Source of the DNA: an uncultured Alistipes sp.
GTDB lineage: Bacteria; Bacteroidota; Bacteroidia; Bacteroidales; Rikenellaceae
Reading direction: 5' to 3'
NCBI GenBank assembly: GCA_900769445.1
Contig: CAAGGR010000109.1
Coordinates: 1-64,000 of the forward strand
Length of the DNA: 64,000 nucleotides
Made by a program: the position numbers and the translations under genes. The number at the start of each line of letters is the position of its first letter. The stretch's first letter is position 1. Of the stretch, positions 18,345 to 27,874 are shown piece by piece. Under the pieces are notes generated by a model. The model was not told where the DNA came from. It ran no database searches and was given only the letters and a program-made list of their open reading frames with translations.

Positions 18345-18371
18345 CAAAAACGAAAATAAAAATCGTTTTTT
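18345..18371 (-). terminator. Weak hairpin with T tract after the SRPBCC gene
   Basis: A short A/T-rich stem (AAAACGA / TCGTTTT) ends in a T run on the minus strand, 37 bases after the SRPBCC stop codon. It is weak and could be chance in an AT-rich spacer. Confidence 0.35.
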
Positions 18372-18407
18372 AGATTCACAACCCTCTGTACTGCAATAAA
18401 CAAAGTG

Positions 18408-18818
18408 CTATCTGAAGCTATTTAGAGCCTTCGCCAAACCGTCGACTGCTTGATCAAGACCAGCCTGAAGTTTCGAGCCGAGCATCATTCGCATCATCAT
18501 ATTAAGTTCAGCGTGAAGCACCATGCGGATACGCGTATCGCGCTCTGCAACCTCCTTAAGCTGAATCCAGAAGCTAAAATCGATAGGTAGACCACCCTCG
18601 CCAGCAACAATCTTAACGTGCTTATTCTCAACCTTCTCCGTGATGCGCAACGACACCTTCATACCCTTAACCTTAAATGAGCAGCTATCCTCTGTTGCCT
18701 CCCACTCCTCAACCTTATCCTGAATAGCTGGCGTCATAAGATCCATGCGCGAGATAATTGGGAATATCAACGATGCAGGATGGTTTATCTGTTGCTGTTT
18801 TGATTCGTACTTCTCCAT
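18408..18818 (-). CDS. SRPBCC/START-like domain protein
   Basis: The 136-residue cytoplasmic protein fits the SRPBCC (START/Bet v 1-like) helix-grip fold: an N-terminal strand after MEKYESKQQQI, the helix PASLIFPIISRMDL, a run of strands (DSCSFKVKGMKVSLRITEK, DTRIRMVLHAEL), and a long C-terminal helix (LQAGLDQAVDGLAKAL). Such proteins bind hydrophobic ligands, but no ligand can be predicted. The ATG at 18818 is chosen over a frame start at 18851, which overlaps the promoter box. The promoter at 18849-18856 lies between it and tsaE. Confidence 0.75.
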   Translation of the reverse strand: MEKYESKQQQINHPASLIFPIISRMDLMTPAIQDKVEEWEATEDSCSFKVKGMKVSLRITEKVENKHVKIVAGEGGLPIDFSFWIQLKEVAERDTRIRMVLHAELNMMMRMMLGSKLQAGLDQAVDGLAKALNSFR

Positions 18819-18848
18819 AGTTTCACTCAATTTCTTTGAAAAACAGGG

Positions 18849-18856
18849 CAAAGGTA
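18849..18856 (-). promoter_or_regulatory. Promoter -7 box TACCTTTG for the SRPBCC gene
   Basis: The minus strand reads TACCTTTG, a TAnnTTTG match, 31 bases before the ATG at 18818. It argues for that start rather than one at 18851. Confidence 0.6.
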
Positions 18857-18863
18857 GTCAAAA

Positions 18864-19277
18864 TTACCGAATTACAAAACGTCGAGCACTCTCGGATAGT
18901 ATCTCAATCTTTACGACCATAGTATCATCTGGAAGGAGCGCCTCAATCTTCTCTGGCCACTCCACCAAGCATAACTCTCCCGAACTTAGATACTCCTCAG
19001 AGCCAAAATCGAGGGCCTCCTCAATACGCTCGATGCGATACATATCGAAGTGGTAGATGGTGCGCACACCCTCATACTGGTTTACAATAGCGAATGTTGG
19101 GCTTGTAACATCATCCTCAGCACCAAGCAATCGTGCAATACGACCTATCAGCGTGGTCTTACCCGCACCCATAGGGGCATCAAAGGCCACCACCGTACGA
19201 CCATCAAGCGAATCGATGACCACCTGAGCAACCTTATCCAACTCGTCGAGCGAGCTAATCTCTAAAACTTTCTCCAT
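18864..19277 (-). CDS. tsaE: tRNA threonylcarbamoyladenosine biosynthesis ATPase TsaE
   Basis: TsaE is the ATPase partner of TsaB and TsaD in making t6A37 on ANN-decoding tRNAs. The 137-residue protein has Walker A in APMGAGKTTLIG (near 36-47), the TSPTFAIVNQY motif and DMYRIE, all diagnostic of the family. No tsaB or tsaD is in the window. Upstream of it lie repeat E3 and porX. Confidence 0.95.
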   Translation of the reverse strand: MEKVLEISSLDELDKVAQVVIDSLDGRTVVAFDAPMGAGKTTLIGRIARLLGAEDDVTSPTFAIVNQYEGVRTIYHFDMYRIERIEEALDFGSEEYLSSGELCLVEWPEKIEALLPDDTMVVKIEILSESARRFVIR

Positions 19278-19361
19278 TATATTTAATTATCAATATTTTC
19301 AATTTAGCTTCTGACAAACAAGGCTGATGCCGCAATCTAACCGAACTTAGTAGCACAACCC

Positions 19362-19489
19362 AAATTCTTGTCAGAAGTGGTCAGCTGTGAAGCTGGTCGC
19401 AGGCTGAAAATCCGCAGTTTACCAAGCGTAAATGAGTAATTTTCAGACAAGCCAGATGCCACAGATGGCCGCTTATCACAAGAAATTTA
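19362..19489. repeat. Interspersed hairpin element, copy E3
   Basis: The left end AAATTCTTGTCAGAAGTGG and right end GCTTATCACAAGAAATT form the imperfect terminal inverted repeat. The central hairpin pairs CTGAAAAT (19404-19411) with ATTTTCAG (19439-19446) and TTTAC with GTAAA around loop CAAGC. E3 and E4 share a stem type different from E1, E2 and E5-E7. The last TTA is the porX stop codon. A lone inverted copy of the left end, CTTCTGACAA, lies at 19312-19321. The rest of 19278-19361 shows nothing else. Confidence 0.75.
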
Positions 19490-21046
19490 TCGTTTCTTGG
19501 GTTTCAACACTACAAATGGCACCATCATCTCCTCCATCGATATACCACCATGTTGGAAGGTGTTTTTGTAGTAGCGAATATATTTATTGGCATCGTTGTT
19601 ATACACCAAGAAATCTCGGTTATAGGCGAAGATATAGCTCGATGTCAGACGGCCAGATGGGAGTTGAATATCCTCTGGGCGCGTTACCTCATATACTTCG
19701 CGCGCGTTATACATTAGATTACGCCCCGTCTTATATCTCAAATTTGCCGAAGTCTCTCTATCGCCCGTAACTCGCACGGGGTTGTCCACGCGAATAGTAC
19801 CATGATCTGAGGTTATAATAACCTTATGTCCGCGCTCCGAGAGCAGCTTCAACATTGTATATAGCTCCGAGTGTTCAAACCAAGAGCGTGTAAGCGAGCG
19901 GAACGAAGCCTCATCATCGGTCAAATCACGAATAATATCGGTCTCGGTGCGCGCATGCGAGAGGATATCGAGGAAGTTATAGACAACTATCGAGAAATCA
20001 GCATCGTAGACCTTACTCATATTGTCGAGCATCCTACGCCCTGCCTCTGGTCGCACAAGCTTATCGAACGATAGTCGGCAGCTACGCCCCGACTGCTGTA
20101 GCAGACGACGTACAAACTCCTCCTCGTACATATTTTTGCCACCATCCTCGTTGTCGTTGAACCACTTATCTGGCATAAGTTTGTCTATTGCCAGAGGCAT
20201 CAAACCTGCAAAGAGGGCATTACGAGCATATTGCGTTGCTGTAGGCAGTATCGAGCAGTAGAGGTCATCTGCGACGATATCATAATATCCGCGCAACATA
20301 GGCTCAATCACACGCCACTGATCGTAGCGCATATTGTCAATCACAAAGAGCGTAACCTTCTCACCCTTATCCACTTCTGGTAGAATACGACGACGCATCA
20401 ACGTATGCGACATCACAGGCATTTCGCTCTCCTCAACTCGCTGATTTATCCAGCTGTAGTAGTTTCTGCGTACGAATTTCGAGAACTCCTGATTTGCCTC
20501 GTTTTTCTGATATAGCAACACCTCGCCAATGCTCTTATCACTCGACGACGAGAGCTCTATCTCCCATCCCACAATCTTTCGATAGAGGGCGCACCAATCC
20601 ATAAAGGTTGAGGCGCTCTGCTGCTGTGCTGCAATACGCCCAAACTCCGAGCGATAATCGGCTGTCGTCTGCTCTGTAACAAGCCTCTCCGAGTGGAGGT
20701 TTTTCTTTATCGACAGCAACACCTGATTAGGATTCACCGGCTTAATGATATAGTCTGCGATTTTTGAGCCAATCGCCTTATTCATAATGTTTTCCTCTTC
20801 GGATTTCGTTACCATAATAACTGGCAACGAGGGGTGCGACTCCTTGATTAGTGGCAGTGTCTCGAGACCTGTCATTCCGGGCATCATCTCGTCCAACACC
20901 ACAAGGTCATAGGCAGTGGTACGAAGCATCTCTACTGCATCGTATCCATTATTACACGTATCTACCTCGTAACCCTTCGATGTTAGGAACATCACGTGAG
21001 GCTTGAGCAAATCTATCTCGTCGTCAACCCAAAGTATCTTATTCAT
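19487..21046 (-). CDS. porX: PorX: response regulator with PglZ domain, type IX secretion regulator
   Basis: PorX controls type IX secretion genes with PorY in Porphyromonas and relatives. The 519-residue protein has a receiver domain (1-120; WVDDEIDLLKP, phospho-acceptor Asp in VVLDEMMPGMTG, K in MVTKSEEE), a linker, and a C-terminal PglZ (alkaline-phosphatase-like) domain with VTLFVIDNMRYDQW and VIITSDHGTIRVDNP. Its size matches PorX (about 518). The ATG at 21046 is preferred over a TTG two codons earlier. No porY, sigP or secreted T9SS C-terminal domain is evident in the window. The stop codon sits inside repeat E3. Confidence 0.92.
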   Translation of the reverse strand: MNKILWVDDEIDLLKPHVMFLTSKGYEVDTCNNGYDAVEMLRTTAYDLVVLDEMMPGMTGLETLPLIKESHPSLPVIMVTKSEEENIMNKAIGSKIADYIIKPVNPNQVLLSIKKNLHSERLVTEQTTADYRSEFGRIAAQQQSASTFMDWCALYRKIVGWEIELSSSSDKSIGEVLLYQKNEANQEFSKFVRRNYYSWINQRVEESEMPVMSHTLMRRRILPEVDKGEKVTLFVIDNMRYDQWRVIEPMLRGYYDIVADDLYCSILPTATQYARNALFAGLMPLAIDKLMPDKWFNDNEDGGKNMYEEEFVRRLLQQSGRSCRLSFDKLVRPEAGRRMLDNMSKVYDADFSIVVYNFLDILSHARTETDIIRDLTDDEASFRSLTRSWFEHSELYTMLKLLSERGHKVIITSDHGTIRVDNPVRVTGDRETSANLRYKTGRNLMYNAREVYEVTRPEDIQLPSGRLTSSYIFAYNRDFLVYNNDANKYIRYYKNTFQHGGISMEEMMVPFVVLKPKKR

Positions 21047-21069
21047 AATCAATCAATTATTAATAACCC

Positions 21070-21699
21070 TTAAAGCTCCTCACCTTTCACTTTGTAAAGT
21101 AACGTCTCTACTACATGTTTAATTGTAGGATAGCTCTTTTTTAGTCGCTCCTCGACCTCCTCTCTCGCACACCACGCGACATTTGAAATACCCTCCTCGC
21201 GCTGTGGTGTAAGACCACACTTAGTTGCCTTCATCTGCCACCACGAGGTACGCTTTAGCTCCCAACTTCCGTAGGTATTATAGGCATGCCATGTAACTGC
21301 AATAGGCTCATTGCCAACAATTTCAGCCTTTACACCAGTCTCCTCTTCGACCTCTCTGAGCGCTGCTATGCTCTCACTCTCTCCCACCTCAATATGTCCC
21401 TTTGGCAAGTCCCAGCGATTGCGCAACTCTATCATCAGAAGCCTCCCATCTTCGCTCTCCACAGCACCCCCCGCAGCAAAAACAAGCTTAAACTGCGATT
21501 GTAGCGATTTGAACGTAGCATCGGGATTTGGGGTTATTATTGCAATAAATTTGTCTGTTTCGACTTTTTTTATTACCTTAGCACACGAAATATCATAAGA
21601 GGAATTAACATCTAATATTGCATACTGCGAGCCTGGCGATGTTGTCGCCACAACCACCTCAGTATCACAGAAAAAAATAGTATAGTTCCTCATATGCAT
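21070..21699 (-). CDS. NUDIX hydrolase
   Basis: The protein, about 209 residues, has a divergent N-terminal half (MRNYTIFFCDTEVVV) and a NUDIX domain from about residue 65. The NUDIX box is complete: GHIEVGESESIAALREVEEETG (Gly, Glu, REVEEE). Family members hydrolyse nucleoside diphosphates linked to another moiety; the substrate is not predictable. Start codons at 21699 or 21693 are both possible. The TATCTTTG promoter box is 13-20 bases upstream, and the divergent S9 peptidase begins at 21739. Confidence 0.88.
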   Translation of the reverse strand: MHMRNYTIFFCDTEVVVATTSPGSQYAILDVNSSYDISCAKVIKKVETDKFIAIITPNPDATFKSLQSQFKLVFAAGGAVESEDGRLLMIELRNRWDLPKGHIEVGESESIAALREVEEETGVKAEIVGNEPIAVTWHAYNTYGSWELKRTSWWQMKATKCGLTPQREEGISNVAWCAREEVEERLKKSYPTIKHVVETLLYKVKGEEL

Positions 21700-21711
21700 T
21701 TCATTTGATGG

Positions 21712-21719
21712 CAAAGATA
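21712..21719 (-). promoter_or_regulatory. Promoter -7 box TATCTTTG for the NUDIX gene
   Basis: The minus strand reads TATCTTTG, a TAnnTTTG match, just upstream of the start at 21699. It supports a start at or below 21699. Confidence 0.55.
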
Positions 21720-21738
21720 AACATTAAATAACAACTTT

Positions 21739-23853
21739 ATGAAAAAAATTCTCTTTTTTATGACATTCGCAACAATCCTTGCAGTTGGCTGTTGCTCAGA
21801 GGGTAGCGACAATGCTCCAAAGCCTCTGGTGATAGACAACGCTCTGACGGTTGAGGAGAAGGAGGCTGGCAAATTCACACCAGAGGTAATGTGGAAGATG
21901 AGCCGTATCGGTCAGCAGGTCTTGTCGCCAGATGGCACACAGCTTATCTACACCACTACTCAGTACAACATGGCTGAGAATCGTGGCATCACACTTCTTT
22001 GGTTGCGCGACATGGCTACTGGCGATGAGCGCGCCCTTACCGACTACAACTCTACAAATACCGCTCCACAGTGGCTCGGCAACAATCGCGTAGCCTTTAT
22101 GTCTAACCGTTCAGGCTCTATGCAGGTGTGGGCAATGGATATCAACGGAGAGAATCTATCGCAGCTAACCGATATTGAGGGTGGCATCGAGGGCTTCGGT
22201 ATCGAGGGCGACCACGCATTCTATGTTCAGCGCGTTGAGGTTGCGAAGCTCAAGGGTTCAAACAAATACGAGGATATGGATAAGTCGAAGGTGCGCATCT
22301 ACGACGACCTAATGGTACGCCACTGGGACTACTGGGATGATGGCTCATACCTTCACATCTTCGCTGCCGACTATAAGGATGGCAAGATTGCAAATGGTAA
22401 GGATATCATCGGTGCAGATAAGGCATACGATGCTCCATTGGCTCCATATTTCGACACTGCCGAGATTCGTCTCTCGCCAGATGGCACACAGCTTGCCTAT
22501 ACATGCAAGCCTTTGACAGGCACAGAGTATGCGCTCTCTACCGATTCTGATATCTTCCTCTACGACTTCACCACAGAGACTACACGCAACCTATCGAAGG
22601 AGGCTGCTGCGCAGGGCGTAGATAAGTTCGTGGGCTATGATAAGTACCCTGTCTTCTCACCAGATGGTAAGAAGATAGCTTTCCGCTCGCAGCGTCGTCC
22701 AGGTAATGAGGCTGACCAGCAGCGTCTTTGGGTCTTCGACCTTGAGAGCAACGAGTGCCGTTACATCACACGCGGTCAGGACTACTGCGTTACTGAGGTA
22801 GCATGGGATGGCAACGAGGCTATATACTTTGTTCTTCCATGGCGTGGTACTCATCAGGTGGCACATATCGACCTTAACGGTAATATGAAGCACATCACTA
22901 AGGGCAACCACGATATCAACACCTTTACCTTTGCGGGTGGCAGGATTGTTGCAAACATGAACACAATCTCTAAGGCTGTTGAGCTTTACGATGTAAACCT
23001 TGAGTCTGGCGAGCTTACCCAGTTGACCGATGTTAACCGCGAGATTTACGACAATATCGACTTCGGCGAGGTTGAGGAGCGTTGGATTACTACTACCGAT
23101 GGTAAGAAGATGCTTACATGGGTTATCTACCCACCACACTTCGACCCAACGAAGAAGTACCCTACACTACTATACTGCCAGGGTGGCCCTCAGAGTACTG
23201 TATCACAGTTCTGGAGCTACCGTTGGAACTTCCAGCTTATGGCTGCAGAGGGCTACATCATCGTAGCACCTAACCGTCGTGGCTGTCCATCATTTGGTCA
23301 GGAGTGGACAGACCAGATCTCTGGCGACTACTCAGGTCAGAATATCCGCGACTACCTTGCTGCTATCGACGAGGTTTCGAAGGAGCCATTTGTTGACACT
23401 GAGCGTCGTGGCTGCGTAGGCGCCTCTTATGGTGGTTACTCTACATACTACCTCGCAGGTGTTCACGAGGGTCGCTTCAAGGCATTTATCGCACACTGCG
23501 GCATCTTCAACTTCGAGTCTATGTATGGTCATACCGAGGAGTTGTTCTTCGTTACCAACGACTACGGTGGCGCATACTGGGAGAAGGATAACGCTGTTGC
23601 ACAGCGCTCTTACGCCAACTCTCCACACAAGAAGGTTGGCAACTGGGATAGCCCTATTATGATTATCACTGGCGAGAAGGACTACCGCATTCCATATAGC
23701 CAGTCGTTGGAGGCATTCACTGCTGCACGTGTTCAGGGCATCGATGCTCGCTTGGTATCGTTCGAGAACGAGGCACATCAGGTGTTCCAGCCACAGAACT
23801 CGGTTGTATGGAACAGAGAGTTCTTCGACTGGTTGAACAAGTATCTCAAATAG
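21739..23853 (+). CDS. Secreted S9-family prolyl oligopeptidase/dipeptidyl aminopeptidase
   Basis: The 704-residue enzyme begins with a lipoprotein signal (KKILFFMTFATILAVGCCSE), so it is exported and lipid-anchored. An eight-bladed-propeller-like region with PD40 repeats follows (SPDGTQLIYTT, SPDGTQLAYTC, SPDGKKIAFRS). The alpha/beta hydrolase domain is C-terminal, with the catalytic triad Ser in GASYGGYS (near 563), Asp in GEKDYRIPY (near 648) and His in NEAHQVF (near 680). It likely trims oligopeptides in the periplasm, in keeping with amino-acid fermentation. No clear TAnnTTTG box was found upstream. The lipoprotein gene at 23905 follows after 51 bases. Confidence 0.95.
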   Translation: MKKILFFMTFATILAVGCCSEGSDNAPKPLVIDNALTVEEKEAGKFTPEVMWKMSRIGQQVLSPDGTQLIYTTTQYNMAENRGITLLWLRDMATGDERALTDYNSTNTAPQWLGNNRVAFMSNRSGSMQVWAMDINGENLSQLTDIEGGIEGFGIEGDHAFYVQRVEVAKLKGSNKYEDMDKSKVRIYDDLMVRHWDYWDDGSYLHIFAADYKDGKIANGKDIIGADKAYDAPLAPYFDTAEIRLSPDGTQLAYTCKPLTGTEYALSTDSDIFLYDFTTETTRNLSKEAAAQGVDKFVGYDKYPVFSPDGKKIAFRSQRRPGNEADQQRLWVFDLESNECRYITRGQDYCVTEVAWDGNEAIYFVLPWRGTHQVAHIDLNGNMKHITKGNHDINTFTFAGGRIVANMNTISKAVELYDVNLESGELTQLTDVNREIYDNIDFGEVEERWITTTDGKKMLTWVIYPPHFDPTKKYPTLLYCQGGPQSTVSQFWSYRWNFQLMAAEGYIIVAPNRRGCPSFGQEWTDQISGDYSGQNIRDYLAAIDEVSKEPFVDTERRGCVGASYGGYSTYYLAGVHEGRFKAFIAHCGIFNFESMYGHTEELFFVTNDYGGAYWEKDNAVAQRSYANSPHKKVGNWDSPIMIITGEKDYRIPYSQSLEAFTAARVQGIDARLVSFENEAHQVFQPQNSVVWNREFFDWLNKYLK

Positions 23854-23904
23854 AGGTGATTATACTTTATTAATTTCACATAACCTATTAAAAACAAAAC
23901 TATT

Positions 23905-26190
23905 ATGAAAATTAAGAATCTATTTTTCGCGCTTCTCGCGTTGCCACTCTTCTTCGTGGCTTGCGACGAGAACAAGGATGTGGATCAGGTAAAGGATCCT
24001 ACCGTACAAGTTGTAGCTGGCACAGCTACTGAGAACTCATTGAGTTTCGCAATCACTACTACCGATGCTACTAAGGTTGCATACCTTGTAATCGAGGGTA
24101 CAGATGTTCCTACTGCTTCTGAGGTGCTTTCTAATGGTAAGGTTGTTGACGCAAGCAAGAATATTGAGGTTACTGAGGAGGGTCTTAAGGAGTCTACTAC
24201 TTATGTAATTGTTGCTGCTGTTCAGAACAGCAAGGCTACAGCTAAGGACTTTATCACTATGACTACCAAAGCTACTACTAACCCTGGTGGTGGCGAGGAG
24301 CCAGGTGGTGGCGAGGAGCCAGGCGGTGGCGAGGAGCCAGGTGGTGGCGAGGAGCCAGGTGGTGGCGAGGAGCCAAGCAATAACGATTTTACTGCTACCA
24401 AGATCACTACATCGTATGAGGTGCTTGATGGTCTTCACTACTACTATTTCGTTCTTAGCGACAAGGCTGTAGACGTCGATGGTTGGGGTGTTGCAGGTGG
24501 TACATACTATGTATTCGAAGTTATCTCTAACACAAAGGGTAATGGCGTTATTCCTAACGGCACATATTCACTTGCTGAGACTTACAGCGCCGGTACACTA
24601 AATATTGATTGGACATACTTCTACCAGATGGACGAGAATGGCGAGATAGTAGATAATATAAAGGTATACAACGAGGCTATCGTAATTATCACAGATGGTA
24701 AGATTGAGGCAAACTTGGAGTTCGTGAATGGTGATGTTCACCATGTTGTTTACGAGGGCGCTCTTACTGTTGGCGACGGTGGTACTCAGGTTCCTGTAGA
24801 GTTCAAGGCTACACACACTGCTGATAAGTGGTACTGGGGTGGCGATTCAAGCTATGGCAATAAGTATATGGTATCTGGCGAGGGCTTCTCTGTAGATGTA
24901 CACTTCCCTGCACAGGAGGCTAAAGAGACTACACTTACTCCACAGCTATACACTTGGGTAACAACTTCAATGTTTGGCACTACAGACTTGACAGCAGAAG
25001 TTCCATACCATTTCACAACAAGAACATTCACCGTTAACGGTACATCTGTAGCTGTTGACGCTGGTACTGCACTTGTTGAGGCCGAGGCCGATGTTTACCA
25101 TATCGAGATGACTCTTCAGGGTCGTGACGGCTTCACATATATGATTGAGTACAACGGTAAGCTAAACGATAAGGGCGAAGTTGGAGAGACCAACAACAAC
25201 CTTGTAATTAACACACTTTCAACAGGTACTTATAACGATTATTACGAATTCTACACATACAAAGCTGCTGGAGACAACTTCTCTTTGGATCTTTTACTAA
25301 ACAAGGATAATGGTCAAGCATCACAGATCCTTGCAGGTAATTACACTTATGCTTATGAAAAGGCTTTGATGACAAAACCTGGCTTATTCTACATTGACAA
25401 CTTCTACTTCGATGGTATAAAGTATAAAGCAAGTACTTCTTCAACATTGTCAATTGCAACTGAGAATACTACTAACGTAGAGCTTACACTTAACATTGCA
25501 ACTACAGATGGTAGCGAGTTCGTTGTAACATACACAGGTCTTGTTGGTGGTAGCGCAGACGAGGGTGGCAACGAGGGTGGCTCTACAGAGCCTACAAAGC
25601 TTGCTACTCCATCAGTATTTGGTAATGTAGAGGGCAACTCTGTTGTTATCAGCTGGCAGGAGATTGAGGGTGCAAAGGACTACACTGTAACTTTGGAGGG
25701 TGTAGAGACTAAGACCGTAACAAATGCTTACATCTCATACGCAAACCTTGCTTGGGAGACTACTTACAATGTATCAGTTATAGCAAACTCTTCAAACGAG
25801 GCTTTGTATATCACACCTGATGCTGGTACTACATCATTCTCTACTGGCGCACAGCCAGAGGATGGTGGCAACGAGGGTGGCAACGAGGGCCCTATTGCAA
25901 GCTATGAGGACTGGGTATTTGACGCAACTCTTGATAAGGGTTCGTTACTTGTAACTTGTACTGATGGCTCGCATACAATAACATTCACTCTTAGCGAGTT
26001 GGCAGGTGCTTCATTCCGAATCAATGACGAGGGCTCACTATGCGCTAACAATGTTACTGTAAACGGTGTCCCTGCTGAGAGCGCATCAGGTACATTGACT
26101 ATTTCAACAAACCTTGGATACAGGGTTGTACTTGACGCATATATCAATGGCGTACACTACACAGGTACTTCTACAAACCCTGTAGTATAA
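23905..26190 (+). CDS. Large secreted lipoprotein with PGGGEE repeats, beta-rich modules and an FnIII-like domain
   Basis: The 761-residue protein has a lipoprotein signal (KNLFFALLALPLFFVACDEN). An FnIII-like domain (about 30-125) leads to a PGGGEE linker (about 127-156). A beta-rich module follows (about 160-295), with a GTYSL segment and ending in HHVVYEGAL, a pattern also found in the proteins at 28884, 32197 and 35987. Further similar modules follow, then another FnIII-like domain (about 570-650) after a Gly/Asn/Glu-rich linker, and a final beta domain. The function is unknown; it looks like a surface adhesin or glycan-binding protein. Its signal peptide is closely similar to those at 28884 and 30470, pointing to a paralogous family. 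Confidence 0.8.
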   Translation: MKIKNLFFALLALPLFFVACDENKDVDQVKDPTVQVVAGTATENSLSFAITTTDATKVAYLVIEGTDVPTASEVLSNGKVVDASKNIEVTEEGLKESTTYVIVAAVQNSKATAKDFITMTTKATTNPGGGEEPGGGEEPGGGEEPGGGEEPGGGEEPSNNDFTATKITTSYEVLDGLHYYYFVLSDKAVDVDGWGVAGGTYYVFEVISNTKGNGVIPNGTYSLAETYSAGTLNIDWTYFYQMDENGEIVDNIKVYNEAIVIITDGKIEANLEFVNGDVHHVVYEGALTVGDGGTQVPVEFKATHTADKWYWGGDSSYGNKYMVSGEGFSVDVHFPAQEAKETTLTPQLYTWVTTSMFGTTDLTAEVPYHFTTRTFTVNGTSVAVDAGTALVEAEADVYHIEMTLQGRDGFTYMIEYNGKLNDKGEVGETNNNLVINTLSTGTYNDYYEFYTYKAAGDNFSLDLLLNKDNGQASQILAGNYTYAYEKALMTKPGLFYIDNFYFDGIKYKASTSSTLSIATENTTNVELTLNIATTDGSEFVVTYTGLVGGSADEGGNEGGSTEPTKLATPSVFGNVEGNSVVISWQEIEGAKDYTVTLEGVETKTVTNAYISYANLAWETTYNVSVIANSSNEALYITPDAGTTSFSTGAQPEDGGNEGGNEGPIASYEDWVFDATLDKGSLLVTCTDGSHTITFTLSELAGASFRINDEGSLCANNVTVNGVPAESASGTLTISTNLGYRVVLDAYINGVHYTGTSTNPVV
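24283..24372 (+). repeat. Five in-frame 18-bp repeats encoding PGGGEE
   Basis: Five copies of an 18-base unit (CCTGGTGGTGGCGAGGAG and variants) encode a flexible acidic linker inside the lipoprotein. The near-identity of the units makes slippage-driven length change between strains likely, and it would stay in frame. Confidence 0.9.
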
Positions 26191-26213
26191 GTATCGCTAC
26201 AATAGATAGCTTT

Positions 26214-26247
26214 AGAGAGCTGGCATTTTATTGCCAGCTCTCTTTTT
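26214..26247 (+). terminator. Intrinsic terminator after the PGGGEE lipoprotein
   Basis: The stem AGAGAGCTGGCA / TGCCAGCTCTCT is 12 bp with a short T/A loop, followed by six T. It is a strong intrinsic terminator. Confidence 0.9.
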
Positions 26248-26332
26248 TACCCACCAATGCATAGATATGTCAATAAATTAACATATTATCCACTGCACCG
26301 ATGAATAATATTGTAGTGCTACATATTTTTTC

Positions 26333-26340
26333 TACCTTTG
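26333..26340 (+). promoter_or_regulatory. Promoter -7 box TACCTTTG
   Basis: TACCTTTG matches TAnnTTTG, 35 bases before the ATG at 26375. Confidence 0.6.
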
Positions 26341-26374
26341 TGCTAAATGAGTAGAGATATTAAAACAATTATTT

Positions 26375-27820
26375 ATGAAAAACACTATTAAACTACTAAT
26401 GTACGCTGTGATGGCTCTATGCTTTGCGAGCTGCACACCAGACAACGGAGATGATAGCTCTATTAAGAAGTTCGATTTTAATACAAACGTTCAGGGCAAT
26501 ACCATCCTCGTTACATGGAAGACTGTGGAGTCAGCAATATACTACAAGATTCAGCTAAACGACCAAGAGGCCATCAAGGTTGAGAGGGAGAAGGGTGCTT
26601 ACAAATTCGACAAGCTCGACTACGACACAACATATACCATTGGCCTTACAGCCTATGATGCCTATGGCGACCCATTTATGTCCGACACTAAGCAGGTAAC
26701 CATCAAACCTTTAGTAATCTACGCATACCGCGAGTGGTCGCACTACGCTGCAGCACAGGCGATCTCCGATAATGGTCTTTGGGTTACTGGTGCTAATGAC
26801 CATAGTGGTATGATTATCAACCTCGCAACAAATGAGATGATAAGCACCGACTACTTCGAGGGATGTGATATCGACAACAACGGCGTGGCTGTAGGCTCAT
26901 ATCACGAGGGTATAGCTGAGGGTGTGGCTGCCATATGCATCGATGGCGAGATTATCGAGGTCGACCTTAGCAACATCACTTCAAACAACTATATGAGCTG
27001 CCTTACAGGCATCACCCCTGATGGCACAATGGCCGTGGGTTGGTATCAGAACTATGATGGAGAAGACTCATACTTTGGAAAAATGTATGGATACTATATT
27101 CCTTTCTGCTACGACATGATTAACGAGACTGCATCAATCCCAGTTTCAATGGATAGCCCTATATACACTGATGGAGGAATGACTCTATATTGCATTGCAC
27201 CAGATGGCACTATGCTTGGCTTGGATCAGCAGGCATTCCATATAAACGTGGTTTGGGAGAACGAGTTGACTCCATACACATATCTATTCCTTAAGTACAA
27301 CGCAGAGACGTTGGCACCAACAAGGGCAATGGGTCATATAGATAATCGCTTCACTCAAAGCGGCAGATATGTCTTCGGCACATCTCAGGAATACAACGCC
27401 AATCTTAATAACACCAATATCGCAAGCGTATTCGACCGAGAGACCAAGACCCTATATACATACAATAATAACAATATAGCTAAGATTACAGCTATGGCAG
27501 ACGATGGCACTGTGTTCGGCTATAGCGAACCAATGGGTAACGCAGGTAATGCATCGGTTGCAACTCTTGACAATGGCAACGACGCAGTATTTGAGTTGTT
27601 TGAGGATTGGCTTCTCCTTGAGCATAATATTGATATTGCGAAGTACAACCCATCTACCAATACTGACGAGGGCACTGAGACCGATCCAAACACATACTTC
27701 TTGGATGGTACATGTGTGGTTGGTGCGTCGGCAGATAGTCGCACACTGCTCTGCATCACACAGACTATAAACGGCTGGGTAACAAGTGTTATCTGTCTTG
27801 ATGGGGTACATAAGGAGTAA
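26375..27820 (+). CDS. Secreted lipoprotein with FnIII-like domain and HAF-type repeat region
   Basis: The 481-residue product starts with a lipoprotein signal (LMYAVMALCFASCTPDN). Residues about 28-112 resemble an FnIII domain (ILVTWKTVESAIYYKIQLND, YDTTYTIGLTAYD). The rest contains short repeats of the kind AISDNGLWVTGAND, DIDNNGVAVGSYHE, GITPDGTMAVGWYQ and AMADDGTVFGYSE, resembling extracellular HAF repeats that may build a beta-propeller. The function is unknown. It is transcribed alone, with its own promoter and terminator, within the lipoprotein cluster. Confidence 0.8.
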   Translation: MKNTIKLLMYAVMALCFASCTPDNGDDSSIKKFDFNTNVQGNTILVTWKTVESAIYYKIQLNDQEAIKVEREKGAYKFDKLDYDTTYTIGLTAYDAYGDPFMSDTKQVTIKPLVIYAYREWSHYAAAQAISDNGLWVTGANDHSGMIINLATNEMISTDYFEGCDIDNNGVAVGSYHEGIAEGVAAICIDGEIIEVDLSNITSNNYMSCLTGITPDGTMAVGWYQNYDGEDSYFGKMYGYYIPFCYDMINETASIPVSMDSPIYTDGGMTLYCIAPDGTMLGLDQQAFHINVVWENELTPYTYLFLKYNAETLAPTRAMGHIDNRFTQSGRYVFGTSQEYNANLNNTNIASVFDRETKTLYTYNNNNIAKITAMADDGTVFGYSEPMGNAGNASVATLDNGNDAVFELFEDWLLLEHNIDIAKYNPSTNTDEGTETDPNTYFLDGTCVVGASADSRTLLCITQTINGWVTSVICLDGVHKE

Positions 27821-27834
27821 TACCTATATATAAT

Positions 27835-27873
27835 AAAAGAGTGAATAAAAAGATCTATTTTATTCACTCTTTT
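27835..27873 (+). terminator. Intrinsic terminator before the GT2 gene
   Basis: AAAAGAGTGAATAAAA pairs with TTTTATTCACTCTTTT around a short loop. Its 3' arm ends two bases before the next gene's -7 box, so terminator and promoter abut. Confidence 0.85.
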
Positions 27874-27874
27874 G

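Noticed and set aside
24283..24372. Short direct repeats as a CRISPR array
   Set aside because: Units are contiguous 18-mers without spacers and are in frame in a coding gene.
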